A DNA stretch of 64,000 bases from Paraoerskovia sediminicola (lineage in GTDB: Bacteria > Actinomycetota > Actinomycetes > Actinomycetales > Cellulomonadaceae), in contig NZ_AP027729.1 of the NCBI RefSeq assembly GCF_030296575.1, forward strand, positions 1,736,001 to 1,800,000. The letters are read 5' to 3'. This document shows, piece after piece, positions 54,328 through 64,000 of the stretch. The position numbers and the translations under genes were made by a program. The notes beneath the pieces are model-generated. The model searched no databases. It was not told where the DNA came from and saw only the letters and a program-made list of their open reading frames with translations. Each line of letters opens with the position of its first letter. Positions within the stretch are counted from its first letter, which is position 1.

Positions 54328-56010
54328 TCAGCCGCGCTGCGCGCGGTAGTACTCGATGAGCGCCTTCGTCGACGAGTCCTGGGAACCCAGCACCTCGTCG
54401 TCCCCGGCCACGGCCGGCGCGATCTCGACGGCGAGCTTCTTGCCGAGCTCGACGCCCCACTGGTCGAAGCTGTCGATGCCCCAGACGATACCCTGGACGA
54501 ACGTGATGTGCTCGTACAGCGCGATGAGCTGGCCCACGACCGACGGGGTCAGGGCCGGAGCCATGATCGACGTCGTCGGGCGGTTCCCGGAGAACACGCG
54601 GGCCGGGACGATCGCCTCGTCGGTGCCCTCGGCGCGGACCTCGTCCGCCGTCTTGCCGAAGGCGAGCGCCTTCGTCTGGGCGAAGAAGTTCGCGAGGAAC
54701 AGGCCGTGCACGTCGGTGTCACCGTCGGTCAGCGGGTTCGCGGGGTTCGCGACGGCGATGAAGTCGGCCGGGATCACGCGGGTGCCCTGGTGGATCAGCT
54801 GGTAGAAGGCGTGCTGGCCGTTGGTGCCGGGCTCGCCCCAGAAGATCTCGCCGGTGTGCGAGGTGACCGGCGTGCCGTCCCAGCGCACCGACTTGCCGTT
54901 CGACTCCATGGTCAGCTGCTGCAGGTACGCCGGGAAGCGGTGCAGGTACTGGGCGTACGGCAGGACGGCGTGGGAGTGCGCGTCGAGGAAGTTCACGTAC
55001 CAGACGTTGAGCAGGCCCATGAGGACGGGCACGTTCCGCTCGAACGGCGTCGTGCGCACGTGCTCGTCGATCGCGTTGAACCCGCCGAGGAACTGGGCGA
55101 ACCGCTTGGGACCGATCGCGATCGCGACCGACAGGCCGATCGCCGAGTCGACCGAGTAGCGGCCGCCCACCCAGTCCCAGAACCCGAACGCGTTGGCGGG
55201 GTCGATGCCGAAGTCCGCGACCTTGTCGAGGGCCGTCGACACCGCGACGAAGTGCTTGGAGACCGCGCTCTTGCGGGCCTTGTCGGTGTCCTTGATGACG
55301 CCGTCCGCCAGCAGGGACTCCCAGAGCCACTCGCGGGCGAGGCGGGCGTTGGTCAGGGTCTCGAGCGTGCCGAACGTCTTCGACGCGACGATGAACAGGG
55401 TCGTCGTGGCGTCGAGGTCCTTGACCGTCTCGGCGATGTCGGTCGGGTCGATGTTGCTGACGAACCGGACCTCGAGCCCCTCCTTGACGTACGGCTGGAG
55501 GGACTCGTAGACCATGACCGGCCCGAGGTCGGAGCCGCCGATCCCGATGTTGACGACCGTCTCGACGGGCTTGCCGGTGACGCCGGTCCAGGTGCCCTTG
55601 CGGACGTCCTTCGCGAACGCGAACATCTTCTGCCGGACCGCGTCCACGTCGGTGTCGACGTCCTGGCCGTCGACGACCAGCGGCGGCTGCGCGCCCGCCG
55701 GGCGGCGCAGGGCGGTGTGCAGGACGGCGCGGTCCTCGGTGACGTTGATGTGCTCGCCCGAGAACATCGCCTCGAGGCGCTCACCCAGGTTCACGTCGTC
55801 GGCGAGGCGGCGCAGGATCGCGAGGGTCTCGTCGGTGACGAGGTTCTTGGACAGGTCGACGTGCAGGTCGGCGGCGTCGAACGTCATGCGCTCCGCACGG
55901 CCCGGGTCGGCGTCGAACCAGCCGCGCAGGTCACCGTTGAAGCTCGTGTGGTGGGCCGTCAGGTCGGCCCATGCCGGGGTCGTCGTCGCGTCGATCGGTG
56001 CAGTGCTCAC
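54328..56010 (-). CDS. pgi: Glucose-6-phosphate isomerase
   Basis: A 560-residue Pgi that interconverts glucose 6-phosphate and fructose 6-phosphate. Motifs in order: [58 protein letters not shown], the catalytic [19 protein letters not shown] and [12 protein letters not shown]. The frame stays open upstream, but GTG 56010 ([17 protein letters not shown]) gives the usual length and start. It is intact, with no frameshift. Confidence 0.97.
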   Translation of the reverse strand: MSTAPIDATTTPAWADLTAHHTSFNGDLRGWFDADPGRAERMTFDAADLHVDLSKNLVTDETLAILRRLADDVNLGERLEAMFSGEHINVTEDRAVLHTALRRPAGAQPPLVVDGQDVDTDVDAVRQKMFAFAKDVRKGTWTGVTGKPVETVVNIGIGGSDLGPVMVYESLQPYVKEGLEVRFVSNIDPTDIAETVKDLDATTTLFIVASKTFGTLETLTNARLAREWLWESLLADGVIKDTDKARKSAVSKHFVAVSTALDKVADFGIDPANAFGFWDWVGGRYSVDSAIGLSVAIAIGPKRFAQFLGGFNAIDEHVRTTPFERNVPVLMGLLNVWYVNFLDAHSHAVLPYAQYLHRFPAYLQQLTMESNGKSVRWDGTPVTSHTGEIFWGEPGTNGQHAFYQLIHQGTRVIPADFIAVANPANPLTDGDTDVHGLFLANFFAQTKALAFGKTADEVRAEGTDEAIVPARVFSGNRPTTSIMAPALTPSVVGQLIALYEHITFVQGIVWGIDSFDQWGVELGKKLAVEIAPAVAGDDEVLGSQDSSTKALIEYYRAQRG

Positions 56011-56160
56011 GCCGGGTACCGTGCCTTCGTTCTCGGGAGAGGGACGGCGTCGTCGTCGGCCGCCAGGGTCAACCGTAGAACGTGCGGGCGACGAGCGCTG
56101 CGCGCGACCGGATGGCGACCGTCCGCCGTCCGGCGGCACGTGGCGCCGGTGGGACGGCCA

Positions 56161-56205
56161 GGCCGTCCACGCGCCCGACCCGGGGGATCGGGCGCGCAGA
56201 CGGCC
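56161..56205 (-). terminator. Hairpin terminator after the xylanase gene
   Basis: Nested arms GGCCGTC/GACGGCC and GCGCCCGA/TCGGGCGC form a long interrupted stem with a 9-nt loop, 30 bp after the xylanase stop. No T run follows, as is common in high-GC actinobacterial terminators. Confidence 0.55.
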
Positions 56206-56234
56206 TGCTCTGTGCCTCGCGTCGTGGTGCGGCG

Positions 56235-59200
56235 TCAGTCGGTCAGGGTGAACTCGACCGTGGTCGTGTTCCCCGCCACGTCGAGCACCACGAGCATGTT
56301 CTCCCCCTCGACCGCACCGAACTTCCCTGGGGCCACGAAGTTCAGGTCCGGCCACCGGTTGTCGGTCAGGTCCTTGACCTTCCCGTTCAGCGTCAGCCGG
56401 TCGATCTTCCCCGCGTCGTAGAGCTTGAACGAGACCTTCGAGTAGACCCCGTCGGACCCGACGGTGAAGTGCGCGCCGGGCTTGACGGTGACGGTCGGGG
56501 CCGTGCAGTCGAGGTCGTCGATCGTCACGACGGTCTGCACCCGACCCTGGAAGATCGACTCCCAGCCCTCGCCCGGGGTCAGAGTCACGCCCTCCTCGGG
56601 CCACGCGCGCACGACGTACGTGCCCGGGTCTACCTCACCGGCCCTGACGTACCCGCGGGCCTTGCCGTCGACCCAGTCCTTGATCACGTAGCGGGCGACC
56701 CCGTCGACCTCGACGCCGGTGATCGAACCCGGCGTCTCGCAGGTCGGCTGCACGACGTCGACCGCGGGGACGACGGCCGCGGGCTCGGTGGCCTCGACGA
56801 ACGTCCCCACGCCCCAGCGCGCCGTCGACTGGTAGCCGCGACCCGTCGGGTCGGCCCAGGTCCGGACCGATCCGCGCACCCCGCCCGCCGCGTCGTTGAC
56901 CTGCGCGTCGAGCCCGACGAGGTCCCCGACCTCGGGTGCGTACCCGAGGTCGATCGACGCCTCGACGACGTAGCCGCCGTCGACGACCTGCGTCGCCGAC
57001 GTGAGCCGGTCGGCGACCGACGCCTCGCCGCCGAACGACAGGGCGTTCGTCGCACTGATCCGGTACTGGCCGTCGTCGGCCGTGTACGGGCCGTTCTTCT
57101 CGTTGGTCGGGTCGACGAAGAGCTCGACCGAGTCCTGCTCCCAGGGGTTGCTCGCCGTGTCGTCGAGCTCCGGGTCGGTGACCTCCGCCAGGGCGTAGAG
57201 CGTGCTGCCCTGCCACAGGTAGCGCACCGAGGCGCTCGCGCCCGGGGTCCCCTCGACCTGCAGGTCGGTGGTCACCGCCGTGGCGGAGTCCCAGGCCTCG
57301 TCGACGGCACCGTCGATCGTCGGGGCGTCCGCGGCCTCGACGACGTCGGTCGTCGCGACCGCCCCGATCAGGGTGACGACACCGAAGCGCTCGCCGTCCT
57401 CCTGGCCGTGGCTGAGGTCGTTCCACGACACCTGGGTCCCGGTGGACCCGTCGGTGAGACGGACGTCGGCATCCACGGTCGCGCCGTCCACCAGGCCCGC
57501 GTCCGGGAGGTGGGCGACGACGTCGAACCCGCTCCCGCCGTCCGACACCACGGCCGCACCGGAACCCGAGACGCTGCCGTCCCGTGCCACGGTGAGCGAG
57601 GCGTCCCCCCAGAAGAGGTCGACGGTGTCGGCGGCCCCGTCGGGCGTCGCGTCCTCGACGTGGACGAACGCCGTGAGGTGGTCGGGCGACCACCGGAGCT
57701 GCCAGCCCGAGCCGGCCTCGCCGACGGGTAGGTCGGGCAGCTGGTCCCACGCGGTGTCGGACGACGCGTCCCCGTCGAGGGCCACGTCGCCGGCCGGGGC
57801 GGTGGCGGACCGGGTGAGCACGGGGAGCTGCGCCGGGTCGACGACCCCCAGAACGCCGGCTTCGCCTGCAGGGCCCCGTCGAAGAGCAGCGGGAAGCCCT
57901 CGGACCGCCAGCTGCGGGCGTCGGTCGGGCCCCACACGGTCACGGAGAACAGGTCCTGCGCGTGTGACCGCAGCATGTCGAACAGGTCGCGGTAGTAGTA
58001 CCCCTGGGACACCGCCCGCTCCTGCGGCAGCGACGTCCAGGACTCGCCCCCGGTGTTCGCGGCGACGTCGAGCTCGGTGACGGCCTGGACGAGGTCGACA
58101 CCCTTCGCGTCGGCGAGCGCGTCGACCGCCTCGATCGACGCCTCGATCTGGTTGATCGGCTGCAGCAACGACACGTGCAGCTGGTGGCCCACGCCGTCGA
58201 CGGGGACGCCCTCGTCGAGGAGGTCACCGACGAGGTCCAGGTAGGCGGCGCGCTTGGCGGGCTGCTCGGTGTTGTAGTCGTTGATGAAGAGGGCGACGCC
58301 GTCACCGAACGCCTCGTGGGCGTACTCGAAGGCCAGGCGGATGTACTCCGGGCCGAGGATCCGGTACCACTCGCTGCGGCGCAGACCGTCGTCCTCGCCC
58401 TCGGAGATGACCTCGTTGACGACGTCGATCGCCCTGATCGGGTTGTCCTCGCCGTACGCGCCGTACTGCGCGAAGTGCTCGGCGAAGGTGTCGATGTGCG
58501 TCTTCATGCGGTCACGCAGGAGCTGTCGGTCCTCGTCCGACGTGGTCAGCGGCTCGCCGGTCGTCGGGTCCTCGAACATCCAGTCGGCGGTCTGGCTGTG
58601 CCACACGAGGACGTGACCGTAGACGCGCAGGCCGTCGTCCTTGGCGAACTGCATCAGCACGTCCGCGTCGTCGAACGTGAACGTGCCCTCCGTGGGCTGG
58701 ATCTCCTCCGGCTTCATGTCGTTCTCGGGCGTGATCTGGTCGAAGTGCTTGAGCACGAGCTCGGACGACGGCCCGGTGGTCTCGCGTCCGTCGATCGCCA
58801 CGCCGAAGGGCACGTCGAGCGCGTCCTTCAGGTCGGGGACATCGGTCTCGATGCCGGCGCTCGACGTGGTGACGAGGACGTCGTCGACAACGATCGGGCG
58901 GAGGTCGGCCGACTGGTAGGGCATCTCGACGTACAGCGTCGCGGACTCGAACGGGCCGGGCTGGTAGGTGCCGGTGATCTGGACCCAGTCGTCGGCGGTC
59001 GCGCCCGCAGCGGTGGCGACGTTGTCGAAGCTGTCGCCGCCGTCGGCGGCGGTGCGCTGCACGCTGAGCCCGATGTCGGCCGTGCCGTCCTCGTCGGGGC
59101 CGAGCTTCACCCAGGCGGAGACCTGATAGGTCGAGCCCGGTTCGATCAGCGAGGTGACGTCGTGGGCGAGCCCGTGCCACTCCTCGGTGCGGTTGGTGAC

Positions 59201-59908
59201 CAGGGCGGCGGTCCCGCTGTCGTGGCCGGGGGTCGTGGTGTCGGCGACGACGCCGTCACCGCGGGCGCTCCAGCCGCCGAGGCCGTCCTCGAAGTCGGTC
59301 GCGAGGACCGCCTCGGTCTGTCCTGTGCCCCCTGCCGTGCCGGTGACGCCGAGGTCGTCGACGAGGAAGTCGGGCTCCGCCGCGCTGTCGCCGGACCCGG
59401 TCGTCGCGGCCTCCAGGTAGAGGACCGCCCCGGTGAGCGCGTCGGGCATGACGTAGGTCCCGGTCAGGGTCGCCCAGCCGTCGGCGTCGACCGCGACCGA
59501 GGCGACCTGCGTGTAGGCGTCGTCGGTGCCGTCGCGCGACTCCTGGACCGTGGCGGCGACAGTCGTCGCGGCGGTGCCTGCAGGTACCTTGACCTGCGCG
59601 TCGAGGGTGTAGGTCTCGCCCGCGACGAACGTGCTGACGACGTCGGTCGCGGCGCCCTGCCAGCTCGCCGTCCGACCCGTCACGGCGAGGCTCGACGAGC
59701 CCGACGCGGCCTCGGTCGTCGTCAGCGCGAGGTCGGCGTCGCCGCGTGCCGTCCAGGGCTCGTAGGTGCTCTCGAAGTCGTTGTCGATGATGGTGTCGTC
59801 GGCCGCTGCGGCCGCTACGGCACCGATCGTGGCGCCCGCGGCGGCCCCGGTCAGCGTCAGTGCGCCGACCGCGAGTCCCGCGACCGTCGCTCTCCAGCTC
59901 TGTCTCAT
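56235..59908 (-). CDS. Secreted multidomain GH10 endo-beta-1,4-xylanase with CBMs, one apparent frameshift
   Basis: About 1,224 residues after repair. A Sec signal peptide ([21 protein letters not shown]) is followed by two CBM22/CBM4_9-like modules (about 40-170 and 185-325), each with a DFE..L..W-type start. The GH10 catalytic domain covers about 340-690: acid/base Glu499 in DVVNEVISE, nucleophile Glu612 in VTELDVA, and [13 protein letters not shown]. Two CBM9-like modules follow, then a C-terminal cell-surface-type beta domain. The frame breaks at 57845-57849 (coding strand GGGGG, six needed), restoring [12 protein letters not shown]. The ATG at 59908 has GGGAG upstream. LacI-type operators lie 58-95 bp before the start. 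Confidence 0.92.
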
Positions 59909-59965
59909 CGTCGCTCCCTTGCGAGTGAGGTGGCCGAGGCTCCTGTGCCCCGGTCCTTCCGAAGA

Positions 59966-60003
59966 CGAAATCGTTTTCGGAAGACCCATGTAAAACGATT
60001 TCG
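59966..60003. promoter_or_regulatory. Two LacI-type operators upstream of the xylanase gene
   Basis: CGAAATCGTTTTCG (59966-59979) has perfect 5-bp arms CGAAA/TTTCG. GTAAAACGATTTCG (59990-60003) matches the reverse-complement consensus CGAAAACGATTTCG at 12 of 14 positions, with a 24-bp centre spacing. The first site is nested in a wider CTTCCGAA/TTCGGAAG inverted repeat. Matching sites occur next to the lacI gene. Confidence 0.75.
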
Positions 60004-60130
60004 ACCGAACCTGCAAGCCCCGGCCCGGCCGATCGGGTCCGCGAGCGGGCGTTCGCCGCCGCCGACCCGCCACCGACCCACGGATCACGCCGTCGGCGTG
60101 GGACCTCGCGCGGGCGTACCGTTCTCGTTC

Positions 60131-61293
60131 GTGGAACACGACTCGCCTGCGGGCCGCGACGGCGAGACCTCACGACTCGAGGTGCGTACCACGCTCCGAC
60201 GGCTCAGGGAAGGGCGCATCGGCCGTGGCGCCCGTGCGATGGACCTCCTCTGGTCCCGGCACCCACGGTGGTCGATGGCGTTCAAGGCGGCGTTCGCAGC
60301 CTCGCTCGCGTGGTTCGTCGCGCTCCTGCTCCCCGCGCCGATCTCGGACTTCGCGTACTACGCCCCGCTCGGGGCGGTCGTGGCGATGAACCGCACGGTG
60401 GTGCGGTCCGCGCTCGCCGCGGTCCAGGCGGCGGGCGCCGTGGTCGCCGGAGCCGCGATCGCGCGGCTCGCCGACCTCGCGCTCGCACCCGGGGCGATCT
60501 CGATCGCCGTGGTCGTCGGCATCGCGTTCCTCGTGGCGGGCTGGCGCGGCTGGGGAGTGCTCGGGGACTGGGTCGTGACCTCGTCGCTGATCGTCCTGAT
60601 CATCGGGAACACCGACAAGCTCGGGTTCGTGGGCGCGTACGCGGGGCTCGTCGCGCTCGGCGCCGCGATCGGGGCGCTCGTCAACACGCTCCTCCCGCCG
60701 CTGCTGATCGTCCCCTCCTCGATCGAGCTCGACCGGCTGCGGGACCGACTGGCCGACCAGCTCGAGACGGTGGTCGACGGTCTCGATCGCAGCGAGCCAC
60801 CGGCGGTGGACGAGTGGGACGCTCGCCGCCGCGAGATCCGACCCGTCCTCGAGCGGGCGTCGGCCGCGGCCGAGGAGAGCAAGGAAGCGGCGCGGGCGAA
60901 CATCCGCGCCCTGCGCCGCTCGACAGAGCTGCAGCTCCTGATCGCCCGGGCCGAGGCCCTGCGCGTCGCCGGCGAGACGGTCGAGGACATCAGCCGACTG
61001 GTGATGCGCTGGGAGGCGGTCGGCAACGACAACCTCGCCTTCGGGCCGAGCGTCCGGCCGGGTGTCGCGGAGGCGCTCACGGTCTACGCGAAGGCGTTGC
61101 GCGCCGAGGCCGGGAGCTCCCCGAGGTCCACGCCGCGGCGGACGAGCTGCGCACGGTCATCCGCGCTGCCCGGGACGAGGCAGAACACGACTATTTCGTG
61201 GCGGGCACCGTGGTCCTCGCGATCCACCGCGGCGCCGAGGCCCTCGCGACGCTGGAGAGCTCGGTGAGCGAGGCGAGCGAGGCCTGCAGCTAG
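60131..61293 (+). CDS. FUSC/aromatic-acid-exporter-like membrane protein, with one apparent frameshift
   Basis: About 387 residues. The N-terminal half has about five hydrophobic helices (AFKAAFAASLAWFVALLLPAP, then AYYAPLGAVVAMNRTVVRSA), typical of the FUSC / aromatic acid exporter (ArAE-like) fold. The C-terminal half is a charged helical cytoplasmic region (RLRDRLADQLETVVDGL, EESKEAARANIRALRRS). The frame is lost at GGG 61112-61114; one added G gives EAGELPEVHAAADELRTV and continues to 61293. The start is uncertain (GTG 60131 chosen). The transported compound is unknown. It converges on lacI with a 10-bp gap. Confidence 0.8.
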
Positions 61294-61303
61294 ACGGTCC
61301 GCG

Positions 61304-62335
61304 CTAGAGGGACGGTGCCGGCGGGGCCGGCGGGGCCGGCGGTGCCGTAGATGCGCGGACCACCAGCGACGTCGGCAGTCGCAGGTGCGCGTCGCGCTCG
61401 ACCCCTGCGAGCAGGTCCAGCAGCATGCGCAGCGCCTCGGCGCCCATCTGGTGCATCGGCTGCTGGACCGTCGTCAGGGGCGGGTCGACGAGCGCCGACT
61501 CGGGGACGTTGTCGAAGCCGACGATGCTGAGGTCCTCGGGCACGCGCAGCCCCAGCTCCCGGGCGACCTCGACGGCGCGGATCGCGGAGAGGTCGTTCGC
61601 GGCGAACAGCGCCGTGGGGCGGTCGGCGAGGGTCATGAGCTCGTGCAGCGGGCCGTCGGCCGTGGGTGCGTGGTAGGCGCCGACCCGCGTCAGGTCTGGG
61701 TCGAAGGGGATCCCGGCGCTCTCGAGCGCGGCGCGGTAGCCCTCCTCGCGCAGGCGCGCGGACTCGAGGTCGGGACGCCCGCCGAGGTAGGCGATGCGGC
61801 GGTGGCCCAGACCGGCCAGGTGCGTGGTCGCGTCGAAGGCCCCGGTCGCGCTGTCGGCGTCGACCGTCGGCAGGCCCTGCGGGCCGGTGTGCGGGTCGAT
61901 CGCGACGACGGGGACGTGGGTGTCCGCGCCGACGATCGTCGGCGTGACCATGATCGCGCCGTCGATGAGCGTCCCGCTCAGCCGGGCCAGCGACCGGTGC
62001 TCCCAGCCCACGGCCCGGTCCGAGGGCGTGCTCGGCGAGTAGGCGAGGAGCTCGTAGTCCGTCTCGGCGACCGCGTCCGAGATCCCCTTGAGGAGCTCCG
62101 TGCTGAACGGTTCGAAGCCTGGGACGAGGACGCCGATCACGTTCGTCCGGCTGCCGCGCAGGCTCCGTGCCACGAGGGACGTCTCGTACCCGAGCTCCGC
62201 GACGACGGCCTTGACCTTCGCGGACGTCGCGGCGGAGACCCCGTAGCGCTCGTTGATGACCTTCGAGACGGTCGCCACGGAGACGCCGGCGGTCCGGGCG
62301 ACGTCGCCGATGGTCACTCTCGCGGAGGTCTGCAC
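61304..62335 (-). CDS. LacI-family transcriptional regulator
   Basis: A 343-residue repressor. The N-terminal helix-turn-helix reads TIGDVARTAGVSVATVSKVIN, followed by the hinge LGYETSLVARSLRGS and a sugar-binding domain with NVIGVLVPGFEPF, LGHRRIAYLGG and TALFAANDLSAIRAVEVARELGLRVPEDLSIVGFDN in shorter blocks. It ends in a Pro/Ala repeat tail. The GTG at 62335 is chosen because the DNA-binding domain starts seven residues later. It is divergent from the sugar-binding protein gene. The operators at 62376-62424 and at 59966-60003 make it the likely repressor of both xylanase and transporter. Confidence 0.93.
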   Translation of the reverse strand: MQTSARVTIGDVARTAGVSVATVSKVINERYGVSAATSAKVKAVVAELGYETSLVARSLRGSRTNVIGVLVPGFEPFSTELLKGISDAVAETDYELLAYSPSTPSDRAVGWEHRSLARLSGTLIDGAIMVTPTIVGADTHVPVVAIDPHTGPQGLPTVDADSATGAFDATTHLAGLGHRRIAYLGGRPDLESARLREEGYRAALESAGIPFDPDLTRVGAYHAPTADGPLHELMTLADRPTALFAANDLSAIRAVEVARELGLRVPEDLSIVGFDNVPESALVDPPLTTVQQPMHQMGAEALRMLLDLLAGVERDAHLRLPTSLVVRASTAPPAPPAPPAPSL

Positions 62336-62375
62336 GGGACGACTGTACCGGGGCGCGTCTCGGTGGCGCGCAGCC

Positions 62376-62424
62376 GGATAACGATTTCGAGTCCGTGTCG
62401 AAAACGTTATCGATAACGATTGAC
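62376..62424. promoter_or_regulatory. LacI-type operator cluster between lacI and the sugar transporter
   Basis: Three matches to CGAAAACGATTTCG: GGATAACGATTTCG (62376-62389, 12/14), CGAAAACGTTATCG (62399-62412, one mismatch to the palindromic form CGAAANCGNTTTCG) and CGATAACGATTGAC (62411-62424, weaker). They lie between the divergent lacI and binding-protein starts, as expected for auto- and operon repression. Confidence 0.75.
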
Positions 62425-62493
62425 GAACCGTCGGTCGCGGATGCACACTTCCTGGGTCCGTACCCGTCAACGACGACCCGAGGGGCCCTCACC

Positions 62494-63801
62494 ATGCGCA
62501 ACACGCGGATCGCGACTGCGATCGCACTCGGCACAGCACTCACCCTGACCGCCACCGCCTGCGGCGGCGGAGACAGCTCCGACGACGCAGGATCCAGCGC
62601 CGGGTCCGACGGCGACGTCACGATCAGCTGGTGGCACAACTCCAACACCGGCGAAGGCAAGGACTACTACGACCAGGTGGCGGCCGACTTCGAGGCCGAC
62701 AACCCCGGCGTGACCGTCGAGGTGAGCGCCATGCAGCACGAGGACATGCTCACCAAGCTCGATGCCTCGTTCCAGAGCGGCGACACGCCCGACATCTACA
62801 TGGAGCGCGGCGGCGGCGAGCTCGCCGCGCACGTCGAGGCCGGCCTGACCAAGGACATCTCCGACCTCGCCTCCGACACGATCGACACCGTCGGCGGCAG
62901 CATCGCCGGCTGGCAGGTCGACGGGCAGACCTACGGGCTGCCGTTCAGCGTCGGGGTCGTCGGCTTCTGGTACAACAAGGCGATGTTCGCCGAGGCGGGC
63001 ATCGACACCCCGCCGACCACGCAGGCCGAGTTCGACGACGCCGTCGCCAAGCTCAAGGACGCCGGGATCGAGCCGATCTCGGTCGGTGCCGGCGACAAGT
63101 GGCCCGCCGCGCACTACTGGTACTACTACGGCCTGCGCGAGTGCTCCAAGGACGTGCTCGACGCGACAGTGACGAGCCTCGACTTCTCGGACGACTGCTG
63201 GCTCCGCGCGGGGGACGACCTCGAGGCGCTCGTGGGCACCGAGCCGTTCAACGCCGGGTTCCTGTCGACGCCCGCGCAGTCCGGACCCACCTCGGCGTCG
63301 GGCCTCCTCGCGACCGGCAAGGTCGCCATGGAGCTCGCCGGGCACTGGGAGCCCGGCGTCATGCAGGGGCTGACCGAGAACGGTGAGGGTCTGGGCGACG
63401 ACACCGGCTGGTTCGCGTTCCCGGCGGTCGACGGCGGTGAGGGTGAGCCCACGGCCGCCCTCGGTGGCGGCGACGCGTGGGCCGCGTCCGCCGACGCACC
63501 CGACGAGGCCGTCGACTTCATGCAGTACCTGCTCTCGGACGAGGTCCAGAAGGGCTTCGCCGAGCTCGACATGGGTCTGCCGACCAACCCGAGCGCGTCG
63601 CAGTACGTCGCGGACCCGGCCCTGGCCGAGCTCCTCGGGGTGCGCGACGCGGCCCCGTACGTCCAGCTCTACTTCGACACCGCCTTCGGGGCGTCGGTCG
63701 GCGGCGCGATGAACGACGAGATCGCGCTCATGTTCGCGGGGCAGGCCGGCCCGCAGGACATCGTCGACGCGACCCAGGCGGCCGCCGACGCGGAGATGTG
63801 A
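62494..63801 (+). CDS. Sugar-binding lipoprotein of a CUT1 ABC transporter
   Basis: A 435-residue extracellular solute-binding protein. The signal peptide ends in lipobox TATACGGG. The mature protein begins VTISWWHNSNTGEGKDYYDQVAADFE and has DTPDIYMERGGGELAAHVEAGL, YGLPFSVGVVGFWYNKAMFAEAGI and KVAMELAGHWEPGVM, typical of xylo- or cello-oligosaccharide-type CUT1 binding proteins. The ATG at 62494 was chosen for the signal peptide. It is preceded by LacI operators and followed by an overlapping permease gene. The xylo-oligosaccharide substrate is inferred from the shared operators with the xylanase. Confidence 0.92.
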   Translation: MRNTRIATAIALGTALTLTATACGGGDSSDDAGSSAGSDGDVTISWWHNSNTGEGKDYYDQVAADFEADNPGVTVEVSAMQHEDMLTKLDASFQSGDTPDIYMERGGGELAAHVEAGLTKDISDLASDTIDTVGGSIAGWQVDGQTYGLPFSVGVVGFWYNKAMFAEAGIDTPPTTQAEFDDAVAKLKDAGIEPISVGAGDKWPAAHYWYYYGLRECSKDVLDATVTSLDFSDDCWLRAGDDLEALVGTEPFNAGFLSTPAQSGPTSASGLLATGKVAMELAGHWEPGVMQGLTENGEGLGDDTGWFAFPAVDGGEGEPTAALGGGDAWAASADAPDEAVDFMQYLLSDEVQKGFAELDMGLPTNPSASQYVADPALAELLGVRDAAPYVQLYFDTAFGASVGGAMNDEIALMFAGQAGPQDIVDATQAAADAEM

Positions 63802-64000
63802 TCGGCGTGGCAGACGACTTCACCGCCGGCCCCGCCGTCGGCACGACTGCCCGCACGGGCAGCGCGCAGTCGCCTGCCGCGCCCGACCCCGCCCCGGCCG
63901 CCGGTCGTGCTTCGGCACGGCCGGCGACCGGCGGGCAGGTCGCGAGCAGCGGGCAGGCCGGTCCCGTCCCGGCGCGCGGCACGCGCAGCACCTCCAGGTG
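63798..64000 (+). CDS. Start of the next transporter gene (probable CUT1 permease), cut by window end
   Basis: A frame opens at GTG 63798 overlapping the binding-protein stop (GTGA) and stays open to the window end, 67 codons. It begins MIGVADDFTAGPAVG and is Ala/Pro/Gly-rich without a membrane helix yet. A long disordered cytoplasmic leader is common in actinobacterial MalF-type permeases. The call rests mainly on position in the operon. Confidence 0.55.
   Translation, partial: MIGVADDFTAGPAVGTTARTGSAQSPAAPDPAPAAGRASARPATGGQVASSGQAGPVPARGTRSTSR

Noticed and set aside
58175-60130. Long plus-strand frame running into the FUSC gene (about 1,030 codons)
   Set aside because: Up to about 60130 it is the antisense shadow of the xylanase, rich in Arg/Val/Gly/Asp with no domain. 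The real gene starts near 60131.

Overview
This window reads as the chromosome of a high-GC, free-living actinobacterium. The evidence is the conservon (roadblock/DUF742/GTPase) cluster, the actinobacterial rRNA leaders, the many GTG starts and the very G+C-rich codons. The secreted multidomain GH10 xylanase, many sugar ABC transporters and nitrate reductase fit a plant-polymer degrader of the Cellulomonadaceae/Promicromonosporaceae/Sanguibacter type. The family is an inference; no database search was possible.

Layout. 0-3.6 kb: end of a conservon operon (kinase tail, roadblock, DUF742, GTPase). 3.7-4.4 kb: tRNA-Ser(TGA), tRNA-Ser(GCT), tRNA-Arg(ACG). 4.5-5.1 kb: DUF1905 protein and an orphan HigA-like antitoxin. 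5.5-11.1 kb: urease operon ureABCFGD without ureE, with a convergent nickel permease. 11.2-14.4 kb: S33 peptidase and proline/sodium symporter. 14.5-20.8 kb: complete 16S-23S-5S rRNA operon with promoters, leader elements and terminator. 21.0-21.6 kb: two tandem small membrane proteins. 21.8-29.7 kb: a CUT1 sugar importer, a divergent ROK regulator and a CUT2 sugar importer. 29.8-47.4 kb: a molybdenum/nitrate respiration island. 47.5-52.0 kb: DUF4235 protein and a TPP-riboswitch-controlled thiamine importer. 52-56 kb: double-GNAT protein, aldo/keto reductase, glucose-6-phosphate isomerase. 56.2-64 kb: xylanase, FUSC-like membrane protein, LacI regulator and the start of a third sugar importer.

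How the parts work together. The island holds molybdate uptake (ModA and a fused ModBC), a HTH-TOBE molybdate regulator, cofactor synthesis (Mog, MoeA, MoaC, MoaD), nitrate transport (NarK) and NarGHJI. An extra NarH paralogue sits after narI. narK to the second narH all lie on the minus strand and could form one roughly 13 kb transcription unit. At the right end, LacI-type operators with the core CGAAAACGATTTCG lie before both the xylanase and the lacI/sugar-importer divergent promoter, so xylan hydrolysis and sugar uptake look like one regulon.

Sequence quality. Thirteen real genes are interrupted by a total of 20 frameshifts. Each is repaired by adding one base, nearly always at a run of G or C. 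I read this as systematic homopolymer under-calling, not gene decay. The affected genes are annotated at full length with the break position given. All product names rest on motif and context reading; no searches were run.
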